A stretch of 64,000 nt of DNA from CAZLPW01 sp964561495 (GCA_964561495.1 CAZLPW010000001.1:124001-188000); one strand, 5' to 3'. Shown: positions 46,855-55,604, counted from the first letter of the stretch. A program made the numbers and translations. The notes: generated by a model not told the origin, from the letters alone.

Positions 46855-48978
46855 ATTAAGGTAGTTTCTATCTTAATTCTTGTTATAATGGTATCATGTC
46901 AAAATAATCCTGAGCCACCTTTAGCTAATTCCGAAGAGCATCAAATAGAACTTCATGGACATACCCGTATTGATCCATATTATTGGATGAGATTATCAGA
47001 TGATCAAAAATTATCTGAAAATCCAGATGGTCAAACAAAATCTGTGCTGGATTATATTAAAAGGGAAAGCGAGTATAAAAATCAAAGTTTGGCTCACACT
47101 GTTAATTTGCAAAATAATATCTTTCATGAAATTGTTAATAGGATTAAAAAAGAAGATATATCTGCACCGTATTTTTGGAATGGCTATTTTTATTATAGGC
47201 GATATGAATCAGGAAAAGAATATGCAATATACTGTCGTAAAAAAGGATCTCTTGAAAACACGGAACAAATTTTAATTGATGAAAATCTATTATCAAAGGG
47301 ACATGATTATTTTTCATTAGGCGATTTTGATATTAGTCCAGATAATCAGTGGATCGTATATAGCGTTGATACATTAAGTAGAAGGATTTATGAATTATTT
47401 TTTAAAAATCTAACTACAGGAGAAACTTTATTAGAGACAGTTCCAAATACCACAGGTACGGTGGCATGGGCTAATGATAGTAAGACACTGTTTTATACTT
47501 CTAAAAATAAAATAACACTTTTATCAGAAAAAATATATAGACACGTAGTTGGTAGAAAACATTCTGACGATGAGGTCGTTTATATTGAAAAGGATAAATC
47601 TTTTTATACTTCGGTCTACCGTTCAAAATCAGGAAAGTTTATCATTATATCTTGCTCGAGTACTCTTACTAGCGATTATCATTTGCTTTCGGCGGATAAA
47701 CCTTACGGAGAGTTCCGTAGTTTTACTACTCGCCAAAATGATCATGAGTATAGTATAGCACACATAGGGAATAATTTTTTTATTTTAAGTAATAAAGATG
47801 CCCCAAATAATCGTTTGATGAAAACATCTGATGCCTCTACTAATATCTCAAACTGGGAAGAAGTCATATCACATGATAAAGATGTACACCTTTTAGCGAT
47901 GGAGGTATTTAAGGGTTACTTAGCCATAAATGAAAGAAGAGAAGGATTATTAGGATTAAGAGTATTTGATCTAGAAAAAAAGACAGAACACAGAATTAAT
48001 TTTGAAGAAGAAAATTATTCAGCATACTTTTCAAAAAATTTTGAAATTGAAACCAATGTTTTGCGCTATACTTTTAATTCAATGAAAACCCCGAGGATGA
48101 TTGTTGATTATAATATGGGTTCAAGAGAAAAAGTTATAATAAAACAACAAAAAGTAGTGGGCGGATATAATCCTAATGAATATTATTCCTCTACGCTATA
48201 TGCTACAGCTAGAGATGGAGAAAAAATTCCAATATATTTAGTTTATAATATTAGTTTAAGACAAAAGAACCAAAAACAACCATTATTACTATATGGTTAT
48301 GGGTCATATGGAGATACAGAAGAACCATATTTTAGTATTCCGCGTCTTAGTCTTTTAGATAGAGGTTTTATATATGCAGTCGCGAATATTAGAGGAGGTC
48401 AAGTTTTTGGTAGAAGGTCTTATGAGGCTGGGAAAATGCTTAATAAAAAAAATACATTTTATGATTTTATTGATGCTGCAAAATATTTGATTAATGAGGG
48501 GTATACATCTACTGATTTATTGTTTTGTGAAGGTGGTAGTGCGGGCGGTTTGTTAATAGGAGCAGTAGTTAATATGGAGCCAAAACTTTGGAAAGGTGCC
48601 ATTGCTGATGTCCCTTTTGTAGATGTAGTAACAACTATGATGGATTCTTCGATTCCACTAACCTCGAATGAGTGGGAAGAATGGGGCGATCCAAGAATTA
48701 AAGAGGAATACGAATATATGTTATCATATTCTCCCTATGATCAAATTAAAAAAACAGATTTTCCTAATATGTTAGTGACAGCAGGCTTTTTTGATTCTCA
48801 GGTTCAATATTGGGAGCCATTGAAGTATGTTGCAAAATTACGAGAACATTGGAATGGGAATAATAAGCTTTATTTCCATATCAATATGGAGGCAGGGCAT
48901 AGTGGTAAATCAGGTAGATTTCAACGTTATAAGGATTATGCCCTTTCATATGCATTTATTTTGGATTTAATAGAATAG
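46855..48978 (+). CDS. S9 family peptidase (oligopeptidase B-like) lipoprotein, start uncertain
   Basis: About 707 residues. The N-terminal seven-bladed propeller is followed by an alpha/beta hydrolase domain. The catalytic Ser is in CEGGSAGGLLIGAV, Asp in TAGFFDSQVQYWEP, and His in MEAGHSGKSGRF; YGSYGDTEEPYFS and VANIRGGQVFGRRSYEAGK fit oligopeptidase B. A lipoprotein signal (VVSILILVIMVSC) is present, but the only ATG nearby (46888) lies inside it. The in-frame ATT at 46855 would give a proper Lys-containing n-region. The frame is open upstream through tRNA-Asn, so a start there is not credible. It probably cleaves short peptides after basic residues in the periplasm. Confidence 0.85.
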   Translation: MKVVSILILVIMVSCQNNPEPPLANSEEHQIELHGHTRIDPYYWMRLSDDQKLSENPDGQTKSVLDYIKRESEYKNQSLAHTVNLQNNIFHEIVNRIKKEDISAPYFWNGYFYYRRYESGKEYAIYCRKKGSLENTEQILIDENLLSKGHDYFSLGDFDISPDNQWIVYSVDTLSRRIYELFFKNLTTGETLLETVPNTTGTVAWANDSKTLFYTSKNKITLLSEKIYRHVVGRKHSDDEVVYIEKDKSFYTSVYRSKSGKFIIISCSSTLTSDYHLLSADKPYGEFRSFTTRQNDHEYSIAHIGNNFFILSNKDAPNNRLMKTSDASTNISNWEEVISHDKDVHLLAMEVFKGYLAINERREGLLGLRVFDLEKKTEHRINFEEENYSAYFSKNFEIETNVLRYTFNSMKTPRMIVDYNMGSREKVIIKQQKVVGGYNPNEYYSSTLYATARDGEKIPIYLVYNISLRQKNQKQPLLLYGYGSYGDTEEPYFSIPRLSLLDRGFIYAVANIRGGQVFGRRSYEAGKMLNKKNTFYDFIDAAKYLINEGYTSTDLLFCEGGSAGGLLIGAVVNMEPKLWKGAIADVPFVDVVTTMMDSSIPLTSNEWEEWGDPRIKEEYEYMLSYSPYDQIKKTDFPNMLVTAGFFDSQVQYWEPLKYVAKLREHWNGNNKLYFHINMEAGHSGKSGRFQRYKDYALSYAFILDLIE

Positions 48979-49002
48979 ATGATTTTCAAATTTTGAACAA
49001 TT

Positions 49003-50061
49003 ATGAATAATTTATTTAAATATTTTATTTTTTTTATTTCATTCTCTTTAGGCCAGAATTGGTTAAACAACCATCCACACTCCAATTATTTAATTGAGGA
49101 TAAAGAAATTCACCTGAAAGATATAAAACAACTTACTTTTGATGGTGAAAATGCAGAAGCATATTTCAATAAAAAAGGAGACAAGCTCATTTTTCAATCT
49201 CATAATGGTGATAGTCTATGTGATCAAATATATATAATGAACCTTGAAACTGGGTTAGTTAATTTAGTTTCTACAGGCAATGGAACTACTACATGTAGTT
49301 TTTTCAATTATCCTGAATGTGAAAAAATAATATATTCATCTACTCATCTCGAGAATTTAAAATGTCCACAAAAACCCGACTACAGTAAAGGATATGTATG
49401 GAAACTTTACAAAGGCTATGATGTTTTTTCAGCAGATATTTCTGGTGCAAATCTCAAAAGGTTGACAGATTCTAAGGGATATGATGCAGAAGCAACATTT
49501 GCATTTGATGGAAGTAAAATTATTTACACATCTTTAAATAGTGGTGACCTTGATCTGTGGACAATGCTACCAGATGGTTCAAATAAAAAACAATTAACTG
49601 ATCGCCTAGGCTATGATGGGGGTGGCTTTTTTAGTATGGATGGGAAGTCAATTGTTTGGCGTGCATATTATCCAAAAACTAAAACCCAGATTGATGATTA
49701 TTTAAATCTCCTATCACTAAATTCGATTAGGCCGATGGCACTTCAAATTTGGACAATGGATGTAGATGGATCAAATAAGAGACAAGTAACAAAAAATAGT
49801 GCAGCAAATTTTGGGCCTTTCTTTTTTCCAAATTCAAAAAGAATTATTTTTTCTTCAAATCTTCATGATAAAAGTGGCCGAGATTTTGATCTTTATGCGA
49901 TAAATAAAAATGGAACTAATTTAGAAAGGATCACATTTTTTAAAGGTTTTGATGGATTCCCTATGTTTAGTGGGAATGGAAAATATTTAGTTTTCGCCTC
50001 AAATAGAAACCAAAAAAAGAGAGGAGATACAAACCTATTTATATGCGAATGGGTTAATTAA
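49003..50061 (+). CDS. TolB-like PD40 beta-propeller protein, exported
   Basis: 352 residues with a signal peptide (YFIFFISFSLGQN). Six-bladed propeller repeats are evident from recurring segments: EAYFNKKGDKLIFQSHNGD, EATFAFDGSKIIYTSLNSGD, GGFFSMDGKSIVWRAYYP, FGPFFFPNSKRIIFSSNLHD and FPMFSGNGKYLVFASNRNQK. The repeats alternate with D(L/V)WTM and KQLT/RQVT motifs. No catalytic domain is attached. It probably binds a partner or ligand in the periplasm. It starts 24 bases after the S9 peptidase gene and may be co-transcribed. Confidence 0.82.
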   Translation: MNNLFKYFIFFISFSLGQNWLNNHPHSNYLIEDKEIHLKDIKQLTFDGENAEAYFNKKGDKLIFQSHNGDSLCDQIYIMNLETGLVNLVSTGNGTTTCSFFNYPECEKIIYSSTHLENLKCPQKPDYSKGYVWKLYKGYDVFSADISGANLKRLTDSKGYDAEATFAFDGSKIIYTSLNSGDLDLWTMLPDGSNKKQLTDRLGYDGGGFFSMDGKSIVWRAYYPKTKTQIDDYLNLLSLNSIRPMALQIWTMDVDGSNKRQVTKNSAANFGPFFFPNSKRIIFSSNLHDKSGRDFDLYAINKNGTNLERITFFKGFDGFPMFSGNGKYLVFASNRNQKKRGDTNLFICEWVN

Positions 50062-50069
50062 TTTTATTA

Positions 50070-50942
50070 TTAATAGAATAAAAGTTTTTTATTTGGTGTG
50101 AAATGAAATTCGTTTTCGATTTTTTCATCTAATAAAATATAAGATTTTTCACCTATTTTATTTTCATTTGTTGAAAAGGGCCATTTGCTAGGTTCTGAAT
50201 TGATGGTGTATTCCATATTAAGTTGTTTAAGCTTTGCGTCATAAATTTTAATTTCATATTTATTACTTGGCACAAAGGCTAAAATCTTTTTTTGGTTAAC
50301 CGTTCGATAGCCCCGAAGGTTAGAAAAGGAGACTTTCCATATAGGAGTTGAATTTTCCGTTAAAACAAAAATAATGGGATAGGGGTCACCATTAGATAAT
50401 TTAAAAAAATCAATTTCATCGATAAATAATGATTTAATAGAAACGGTATGCATCTTACCATTTTTTTTGCTAGCAACATTCTGCTTGGTTAATCCTCTTG
50501 ATATATAATAAACCCCAAATTGATATAGATCATTTTCATCTGAAGCTTCATAGGATATTTCAGAAATAATAGATCTAGATGAAACAGAGCGCAAAGAAGA
50601 TTTAATTGAATAATTATTACTATCAGAAATAATATAGCCAGTAATTATTTTATCTGCTTCAGTAAGATTAGCAAGTATATACAAACAACTATCATTACAA
50701 TTATCTAAATCTGTTTGCATTTGATTTAGAAAATATTCCATACGGGATTGTGATACAAAGTTTTTAAAACCAAGGTTAATTAATTCATTTTTTAACCTAT
50801 TTATAATGTTATGTTCGGCAGTTTCTTCATTAAAACTAAATGGATAGATTAAAATCCTTTCATTCTGAGAAGTAATGACAGTGGATGAAAAAAATACAAT
50901 CATTAATGCGATGATATTTGAATATAATTTGTTTTTTAACAT
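50070..50942 (-). CDS. exported hypothetical protein
   Basis: About 290 residues from the ATG at 50942 (a TTG at 50957 is less likely). A signal peptide (NIIALMIVFFSSTVITS) is followed by an alpha/beta segment (RILIYPFSFNEETAEHNIIN, then FVSQSRMEYFLNQMQTDLDN and CNDSCLYILANLTEADKIIT) that resembles the N-terminal domain of CsgG/DUF2380-type outer-membrane secretion proteins, with a Cys pair. The C-terminal 130 residues are unrecognised. It converges on the propeller gene with 8 bases between stops. Function unknown. Confidence 0.6.
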   Translation of the reverse strand: MLKNKLYSNIIALMIVFFSSTVITSQNERILIYPFSFNEETAEHNIINRLKNELINLGFKNFVSQSRMEYFLNQMQTDLDNCNDSCLYILANLTEADKIITGYIISDSNNYSIKSSLRSVSSRSIISEISYEASDENDLYQFGVYYISRGLTKQNVASKKNGKMHTVSIKSLFIDEIDFFKLSNGDPYPIIFVLTENSTPIWKVSFSNLRGYRTVNQKKILAFVPSNKYEIKIYDAKLKQLNMEYTINSEPSKWPFSTNENKIGEKSYILLDEKIENEFHFTPNKKLLFY

Positions 50943-52079
50943 GCAATTATGAAACAAAATTTAATAAAAATAAAATAAAATGGGGAAAGTTTAATAGCTA
51001 TAATAATGATATAATCACCACAATTTTTGTGTAAAAATAAAAAACAATAAAAAAATAATTAGGCGTCGTAGTTTATATTAGATATTTGATAAAACTTGGG
51101 AATAAATGATCTTTGATTAATCAATAATATTAAATGGAATTATAATAAAATATAATGAATTAAATTTTATTAATTGTAAGAAGAAAAAAATATTAATTAA
51201 ATCTTTTTTGGTAATATTAAAAAAATAACAAACTAAAATTAATGAAAATTTTTTTATCGAATAGATTGTTTTCACATAATAAAAAATAAGTTAAAAACTA
51301 TTTTATAAAAATAAATTGAGAAATTAATAAAAATTTATAGGTTTGTAAGCACCTGTTTTTATTAAAATTATTTGTTTTGTAATAAATTTATAAGATATTT
51401 AAAAATAAAAAATTTAAATTAAGTAAAGATTTTATATGTAATTAATTATTTTTAAAATGAAAAAAAATTTATATTTGATTAAACAATTAATTATTTAAAA
51501 AATAGAGAAAATTTTTTAAGAAATAAAATAAATTATAGTTTGAAGCACCTGATAAAATATTAAAAATTTATTTAAAATTTTGAATATTATTGGTAAGGAT
51601 ATTGTATAATTTTTAAATATAATTCTTAATTAAAAATCCAAATATTTCCATAAAATTAAAGTTAAAATTCCATTATTTAATTTAATAATCTGTTAATATT
51701 TAAATAAATATAGATATATTTAAAAATTATAATTTAATAATTAGATCTTGGGGGTAGATACATTTTCAAATATTTTAATTAATTAATTAATTATTAAACC
51801 TTTTTTATAGATTTATTTATTTTAACTACATGTGAATTTTTAATTCTATTAAAATAAATTTTGAAATTTGTATATTTTAGTAAAATATTTATTTAAAAAT
51901 AGGGTTTGTAAAAAATTTAATTTTAAAAAATTTATAATAATCTGCCCGGGAAATATTCGGGATGTTAAAATTTGATTAAAAAATTATAAATCCCGACTAT
52001 AATAATAGACCGGGCTATTATTTAAAAATTTACCAAATTATTCAAATAAACTCTCAAAAAAAGGTTTGTAAAAAAAAAA
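50943..52079. other. 1.1-kb extreme A/T-rich non-coding region with short repeats
   Basis: No ORF of useful size and no tRNA is visible. The bases are overwhelmingly A and T, clearly more than in the neighbouring genes. Rare G/C words recur: AAGCACCTG at 51347-51355 and 51543-51551, and GGTTTGTA at 51340-51347, 51903-51910 and 52063-52070. One GC-rich nested hairpin lies at 51937-52021. I saw no exact copies of the DnaA consensus TTATCCACA. It may be a decayed intergenic region, an island border, or host one or more structured RNAs. Confidence 0.5.
51937..52021 (-). terminator. nested GC-rich hairpin, possible terminator or structured RNA
   Basis: Outer stem: ATAAT + GCCCGG (51937-51949) with CCGGGC + ATTAT (52010-52021), with small bulges. 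Inner stem: TCGGGAT (51957-51963) with ATCCCGA (51990-51996), loop 26 bases. This is the only GC-rich sequence in about 1.1 kb. On the minus strand it follows the Rap1a-like gene stop by about 60 bases and is followed by a T-rich tract, so a terminator is the simplest reading; two alternative local CCCG/CGGG hairpins can also form. Confidence 0.4.
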
Positions 52080-52469
52080 TTAATTAAATTTTTTATATAA
52101 AGCCTCAAAAATCAATGTCGGCGAATCTTTCATTCTTGAGGCTGGGTTATTTTCCAAATATTTTATTACAATTTCTAGTATTTGTTTTGATTTTATATGT
52201 TTAGGAACCATTATATTTTCTTTATAAAATTTTTCAGATTCCGTATAACTAAGATTTCCCCTTAGGGATTCGTTTTTTAGGCTTAATCTTTCTGCCTTTA
52301 AAAACCCTTGCCAAAAGCCTAAAACATAGTATTTCCCTTTAATTTTCTCACTTACATTTTGGCTAGTTAATAGATTATATAAACCTTCACCATTAAAAGG
52401 ATCTGGTTTTGAATAAGGTATATTTAAGATAAAAAATAATAGTAATATTTTTAAAAAATCTTTTTTCAT
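52080..52469 (-). CDS. Rap1a/Tai immunity-like small exported protein without the conserved cysteines
   Basis: 129 residues. A signal peptide (FLKILLLFFILNIPYS) is followed by a helical domain matching the Rap1a/Tai-type pattern: GEGLYNLL, KYYVLGFWQGFLKAERLS, and VPKHIKSKQILEIVIKYLEN with NPASRMKDSPTLIFEALYKK. In the family the corresponding first helix and CxPxxV positions carry disulfide cysteines; here there are none. Related proteins bind and inhibit T6SS peptidoglycan amidase toxins, but no toxin is near, so the immunity role is not claimed. It is at the right-hand edge of the A/T-rich gap. Confidence 0.55.
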   Translation of the reverse strand: MKKDFLKILLLFFILNIPYSKPDPFNGEGLYNLLTSQNVSEKIKGKYYVLGFWQGFLKAERLSLKNESLRGNLSYTESEKFYKENIMVPKHIKSKQILEIVIKYLENNPASRMKDSPTLIFEALYKKFN

Positions 52470-52502
52470 TTTAATATTTTTATGAAACCACTGCGACTGA
52501 TA

Positions 52503-52928
52503 TTATTTTTTATTAAAAACATTACCCCAAACATTTATTTTATAATTTTTTGGGTATAGTTTTGGTTTTAATTTTTTTTGTAAATCTTTATTTGAAAAAT
52601 AATTTATATTATCAAATCCATTTTGCCATACTTTGATTCCATATATTCTTGATAAAGAAAGAAACCTAATTGCAGTTTTTTTGTATCTATAGGTAATTGA
52701 ATTCTTCCAGATATTTATTTTATTAACCTTATCCAGTTTAAGACTACCTATATCTCGTACGTTTTGGTTATTTTTGCTTCTTATTGAAAAAGCCAACAGG
52801 ATTGCAACAAAGGTGAAGAGACCTGCAATTATTTTTCCATTAATATTCCAATAATAAATCGCCCATGCGAAGATAGAAAAAAATAAAACCAAAAAGAAAA
52901 AATTTTTATATAATGATTTTAAAGTCAT
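52503..52928 (-). CDS. hypothetical two-helix membrane protein
   Basis: 141 residues with two membrane segments at the N-terminus (FFFLVLFFSIFAWAIYYW and IIAGLFTFVAILLAFSI). A basic, beta-rich cytoplasmic part follows (RDIGSLKLDKVNKINIWKN, RIYGIKVWQNGFDNINYF), reminiscent of a bacterial PH-like domain but not enough to assign. Very lysine/asparagine-rich, in keeping with the local A/T content. No ribosome site stands out. It lies 33 bases upstream of the Rap1a-like gene on the same strand. Confidence 0.5.
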   Translation of the reverse strand: MTLKSLYKNFFFLVLFFSIFAWAIYYWNINGKIIAGLFTFVAILLAFSIRSKNNQNVRDIGSLKLDKVNKINIWKNSITYRYKKTAIRFLSLSRIYGIKVWQNGFDNINYFSNKDLQKKLKPKLYPKNYKINVWGNVFNKK

Positions 52929-53001
52929 CTTAATACTGTAGTTTTGATTGCTAAATCTAATATATGTACATTATAAACATAATTAATTTTATTTGGGAGA
53001 A

Positions 53002-53020
53002 GAGCCCCAATGAGGGGCTC
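53002..53020 (-). terminator. perfect 7-bp GC hairpin after microprotein
   Basis: GAGCCCC (53002-53008) and GGGGCTC (53014-53020) with a 5-base loop. It begins 3 bases after the stop of the 40-residue ORF on the minus strand. The following bases are not a clean T run, so intrinsic termination is probable but not certain. Confidence 0.5.
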
Positions 53021-53022
53021 AT

Positions 53023-53145
53023 TTAAGTATAAATTAAAAGTGTGTTAATTAAATATCTTATTACAAATATTATACCAAAAGTGATAATATATACAAAAAT
53101 CACATAATTGGCTAAAAATGTTACAGCTATAGAAATAAACTCCAT
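53023..53145 (-). CDS. 40-residue membrane microprotein
   Basis: A short ORF from the ATG at 53145 to the TAA at 53023-53025. It encodes 40 residues, nearly all hydrophobic (EFISIAVTFLANYVIFVYII, then TFGIIFVIRYLINTLLIYT), which could form one or two membrane helices. A GC hairpin begins directly after the stop. The bases before the ATG are aaaaagg, a Shine-Dalgarno-like word but with no spacing, which weakens the case. No homologue is recognised. The ORF is short enough to arise by chance in A/T-rich DNA; the abutting hairpin is the main support. Confidence 0.35.
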   Translation of the reverse strand: MEFISIAVTFLANYVIFVYIITFGIIFVIRYLINTLLIYT

Positions 53146-53184
53146 CCTTTTTATTATTTTGTAACACAATAAGTCATAATTATT

Positions 53185-53535
53185 TTAAACTATAACAAAA
53201 AATTTTTTTTCTCTTATTAAATCTCCATTCTTTTTTACTACTAACTCCGAATTCTTAAAAAATAATTCTATTTTAAAATATTTTATTTCAGAATTATACA
53301 ATTTAATTAATTTATTTTTATGGGAATTGGTAAGGGTTTTAAATGCTAATCTGAAATCCTTTCCTCCATTATTCGTAAATGGGATAAAGCAATCATCAAT
53401 ATTTTTTAATAAATATTCTTTCTCCTTTAAGGTTAGGTTACTAATAAAATTTATTGGGTTTATATTTTTATTATTCAACTTCCATATTATATTAGAAAAT
53501 TTAAAAGACCAATTTGATAGATTGTTTTTCGCCAT
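53185..53535 (-). CDS. hypothetical protein
   Basis: 116 residues, no signal peptide or membrane segment. It is rich in Asn and Lys (NNLSNWSFKFSNIIWKLNNK, LKEKEYLLKNIDDCFIPF), with a beta-like C-terminus (YFKIELFFKNSELVVKKNGD). No family is recognised. The start has no clear ribosome site. It is divergent from the DUF4920 lipoprotein, with 70 bases between starts, and belongs to the A/T-rich small-gene cluster 52080-53535. Confidence 0.45.
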   Translation of the reverse strand: MAKNNLSNWSFKFSNIIWKLNNKNINPINFISNLTLKEKEYLLKNIDDCFIPFTNNGGKDFRLAFKTLTNSHKNKLIKLYNSEIKYFKIELFFKNSELVVKKNGDLIREKKFFVIV

Positions 53536-53605
53536 ATTTCTTTTTTGCTAAATTATATTGGTCAATATATTATTAATTAAATAATAAATAAACAGATAAG
53601 AAAAA

Positions 53606-54139
53606 ATGAAAATCCCTTTTTTAAACCATAATGGAAATGCACTATTTACAATATTAATTATTTTTAGTGTTCTTGTTAATTGTGATAGCTCCAACAAAGA
53701 AGAACGTTTATTAAAGAAAAAGAATCCTATAGGATTCTATGGTTCAGCGATAACAAAAAAAGAGATTAATGATCTTAGAGGTATATTTTCTAACCCTGAT
53801 TTATTTATTGATGAAGAAATATTAACTAAAGGAAAAATTTTAGAAGTTTGCCCTATGCGAGGATGTTGGATAAATATATGTGATCCAGAATACCCTAATA
53901 AAACTATTAGAGTAAAAGTTGTTGATGGAGAGATTGTTTTTCCTTTATCATCTAAAGGAAAGAATGTCAATGTTCAAGGTGTTTTTGATAAAATAGAATT
54001 TTCCTATGAACAGGCAAAAAAATGGAAAATTCATTTACAAGAAGAAAAAGGTATTATAGTTAATCCTGATAGTGTTATTGTAGAATCGGAAGACCTTATT
54101 GAATATAGAATTATTGGTAAGGGTATTCAAATTTTCTAG
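53606..54139 (+). CDS. DUF4920 domain lipoprotein
   Basis: 177 residues. A lipoprotein signal (LFTILIIFSVLVNCDSSN; lipid Cys near residue 27) is followed by the DUF4920 beta-barrel: GFYGSAITKKEINDLRGIFS, GKILEVCPMRGCWINICD (two conserved Cys in the CxxxGCW motif), VKVVDGEIVFPLSSKGKNVN and VQGVFDKIEFSYEQAKKW. The family resembles OB-fold tRNA-binding-like and copper-site proteins, and its function is unknown. It stands alone on the + strand. Confidence 0.8.
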   Translation: MKIPFLNHNGNALFTILIIFSVLVNCDSSNKEERLLKKKNPIGFYGSAITKKEINDLRGIFSNPDLFIDEEILTKGKILEVCPMRGCWINICDPEYPNKTIRVKVVDGEIVFPLSSKGKNVNVQGVFDKIEFSYEQAKKWKIHLQEEKGIIVNPDSVIVESEDLIEYRIIGKGIQIF

Positions 54140-54251
54140 TTTTTCAAGAAATTTGTTATTTTATATTTTTTGATATGTTTTGTTGATTGCGAAATTCAGT
54201 GTAGTTTTTAAAGCTTCCTTTGAATTTATTTAAATTTTTGTTTTTTATTAA

Positions 54252-54716
54252 TCAGTCTTTGAATTTTGGGGTATTGTTTTCTATTATTGCTTCGTTTGCT
54301 AGGCTGTCAGCTCTTTCATTTTCAAAATGACCTGAATGACCCTTTACCCATTCCCATGTAATATTATGATTTTCTGTAAGTTTTTCTAGGTCAATCCACA
54401 GATCTTTATTTTTAACAGGCTTTTTTTGTGCCGTTTGCCAATTGTTTTTTTTCCAGTTTATAATCCAGTCTGTTATTCCATTTTTAACATATTTTGAATC
54501 AGTGGTTATTTCAATAATTGAAGGAGTTGTTATTGATTTTAAACCTTCGATTACTGCTTTTAATTCCATTCTATTATTTGTGGTAGAATTTTCATAGCCT
54601 TTTAGTTCGATTCTGGATTTTTTTGAAATTATTACAACACCCCAACCGCCTGGACCAGGATTCCCTTTACAGGCCCCATCTGAAAAAATTTGAAATTCAT
54701 GATGATTTTGATTCAT
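54252..54716 (-). CDS. rnhA: ribonuclease HI
   Basis: Degrades RNA in RNA-DNA hybrids. 154 residues. All catalytic residues are visible: Asp in IFSDGACKGNPGPGGWGVV, Glu in NRMELKAVIEGL, Asp in ITTDSKYVKNGI, His in VKGHSGHFENERAD and the final Asp in that same motif. The basic handle (NWKKNNWQTAQKKPVKN) is present, as in the E. coli enzyme. The upstream 110 bases to the next gene hold no clear promoter. Confidence 0.96.
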   Translation of the reverse strand: MNQNHHEFQIFSDGACKGNPGPGGWGVVIISKKSRIELKGYENSTTNNRMELKAVIEGLKSITTPSIIEITTDSKYVKNGITDWIINWKKNNWQTAQKKPVKNKDLWIDLEKLTENHNITWEWVKGHSGHFENERADSLANEAIIENNTPKFKD

Positions 54717-54827
54717 GCCAATCTATTATGCTTATAATATGATGAAATAAAAATAAAATTTACGTCGAGATTTTTGGGAATGTAATAGGAGCATATTATA
54801 ATTAGATAGGGGGTAATCTAATAAATA

Positions 54828-55604
54828 CTATTTTTCATATATAATGGGACAGATATCTTTATCATTTAAATTATTTTCTAAATAATTAGAAAGGCCCCCA
54901 GCTACCGATATTGTCTTTGCTTTATCGGTTGAAAAATGTACAACCATACCAACGCGAGGTTTATCAGTTTTGTTTTCATTTGAAGAGTGGTAGATACCTG
55001 AATTATGAATACTTAACTGGCCTTTATTTATTATTGATGATTTAATTTTGAAATCTTTTGTGTGCGTGTGAATAATTTTATTTTGTAAGATAATATCTTT
55101 ATCAAAAAAATCTAATCCTTTTATATTCGACCATTTGTGTGATCCTAATATAAAGCGCACAGGGCCAGAATTTTTATGAACATCTGTTAGTGCTATCCAT
55201 GCTGTAAAAACACCTCCTGGTTCCCAGAAAGGCCAATATTGAATGTCTCGGTGCCAACCAGCATTCCCTTTTTTACTTCCACCAGGCGGTTTCCAAACAG
55301 ATTGTGAGTGCCAGACCTGAATTTTATTCGATTTTGTGATTTCGGCCAAACACTTTCCAAGTTTTGAACTTGTTATTAATTTTTTTATTATATTATTAGA
55401 TAGATGAGGTTTATCAATTTTTATTATATTTTCTGGATCATCGCCAACATTCCAAAATCTTTCTTCAGGTTCTCTACCTGTATTGTATTTACCTTGAATT
55501 ACATCCCAGAGTGCTTTTCTAGTTGATACTATTTCTTGATCTGAAAATAATTTAGAAACAATGCAGAATCCATTTTTTTTCAGTTCATTTTTATATTCTA
55601 CCAT
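54828..55604 (-). CDS. phytanoyl-CoA dioxygenase family protein
   Basis: 258 residues, Fe(II)/2-oxoglutarate oxygenase fold. Iron ligands are seen as HRD in GNAGWHRDIQYWPFWEPG and the distal His in IYHSSNENKTDKPRVGMVVH, whose Arg would hold 2-oxoglutarate. SGPVRFILGSHKWS between them is a further family segment. The substrate is unknown; marine genomes carry many such genes. It is a single gene on the minus strand, divergent from the candidate small RNA and ssrA. Confidence 0.85.
   Translation of the reverse strand: MVEYKNELKKNGFCIVSKLFSDQEIVSTRKALWDVIQGKYNTGREPEERFWNVGDDPENIIKIDKPHLSNNIIKKLITSSKLGKCLAEITKSNKIQVWHSQSVWKPPGGSKKGNAGWHRDIQYWPFWEPGGVFTAWIALTDVHKNSGPVRFILGSHKWSNIKGLDFFDKDIILQNKIIHTHTKDFKIKSSIINKGQLSIHNSGIYHSSNENKTDKPRVGMVVHFSTDKAKTISVAGGLSNYLENNLNDKDICPIIYEK

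Noticed and set aside
51770..51800. TTAATTAATTAATTAATT run as a replication-origin or promoter motif
   Set aside because: Simple repeat in very A/T-rich DNA; no DnaA consensus box or strand switch supports an origin.
50943..52079. CRISPR array in the A/T-rich gap
   Set aside because: Repeats are too short (8-14 bases), unevenly spaced and not accompanied by cas genes.
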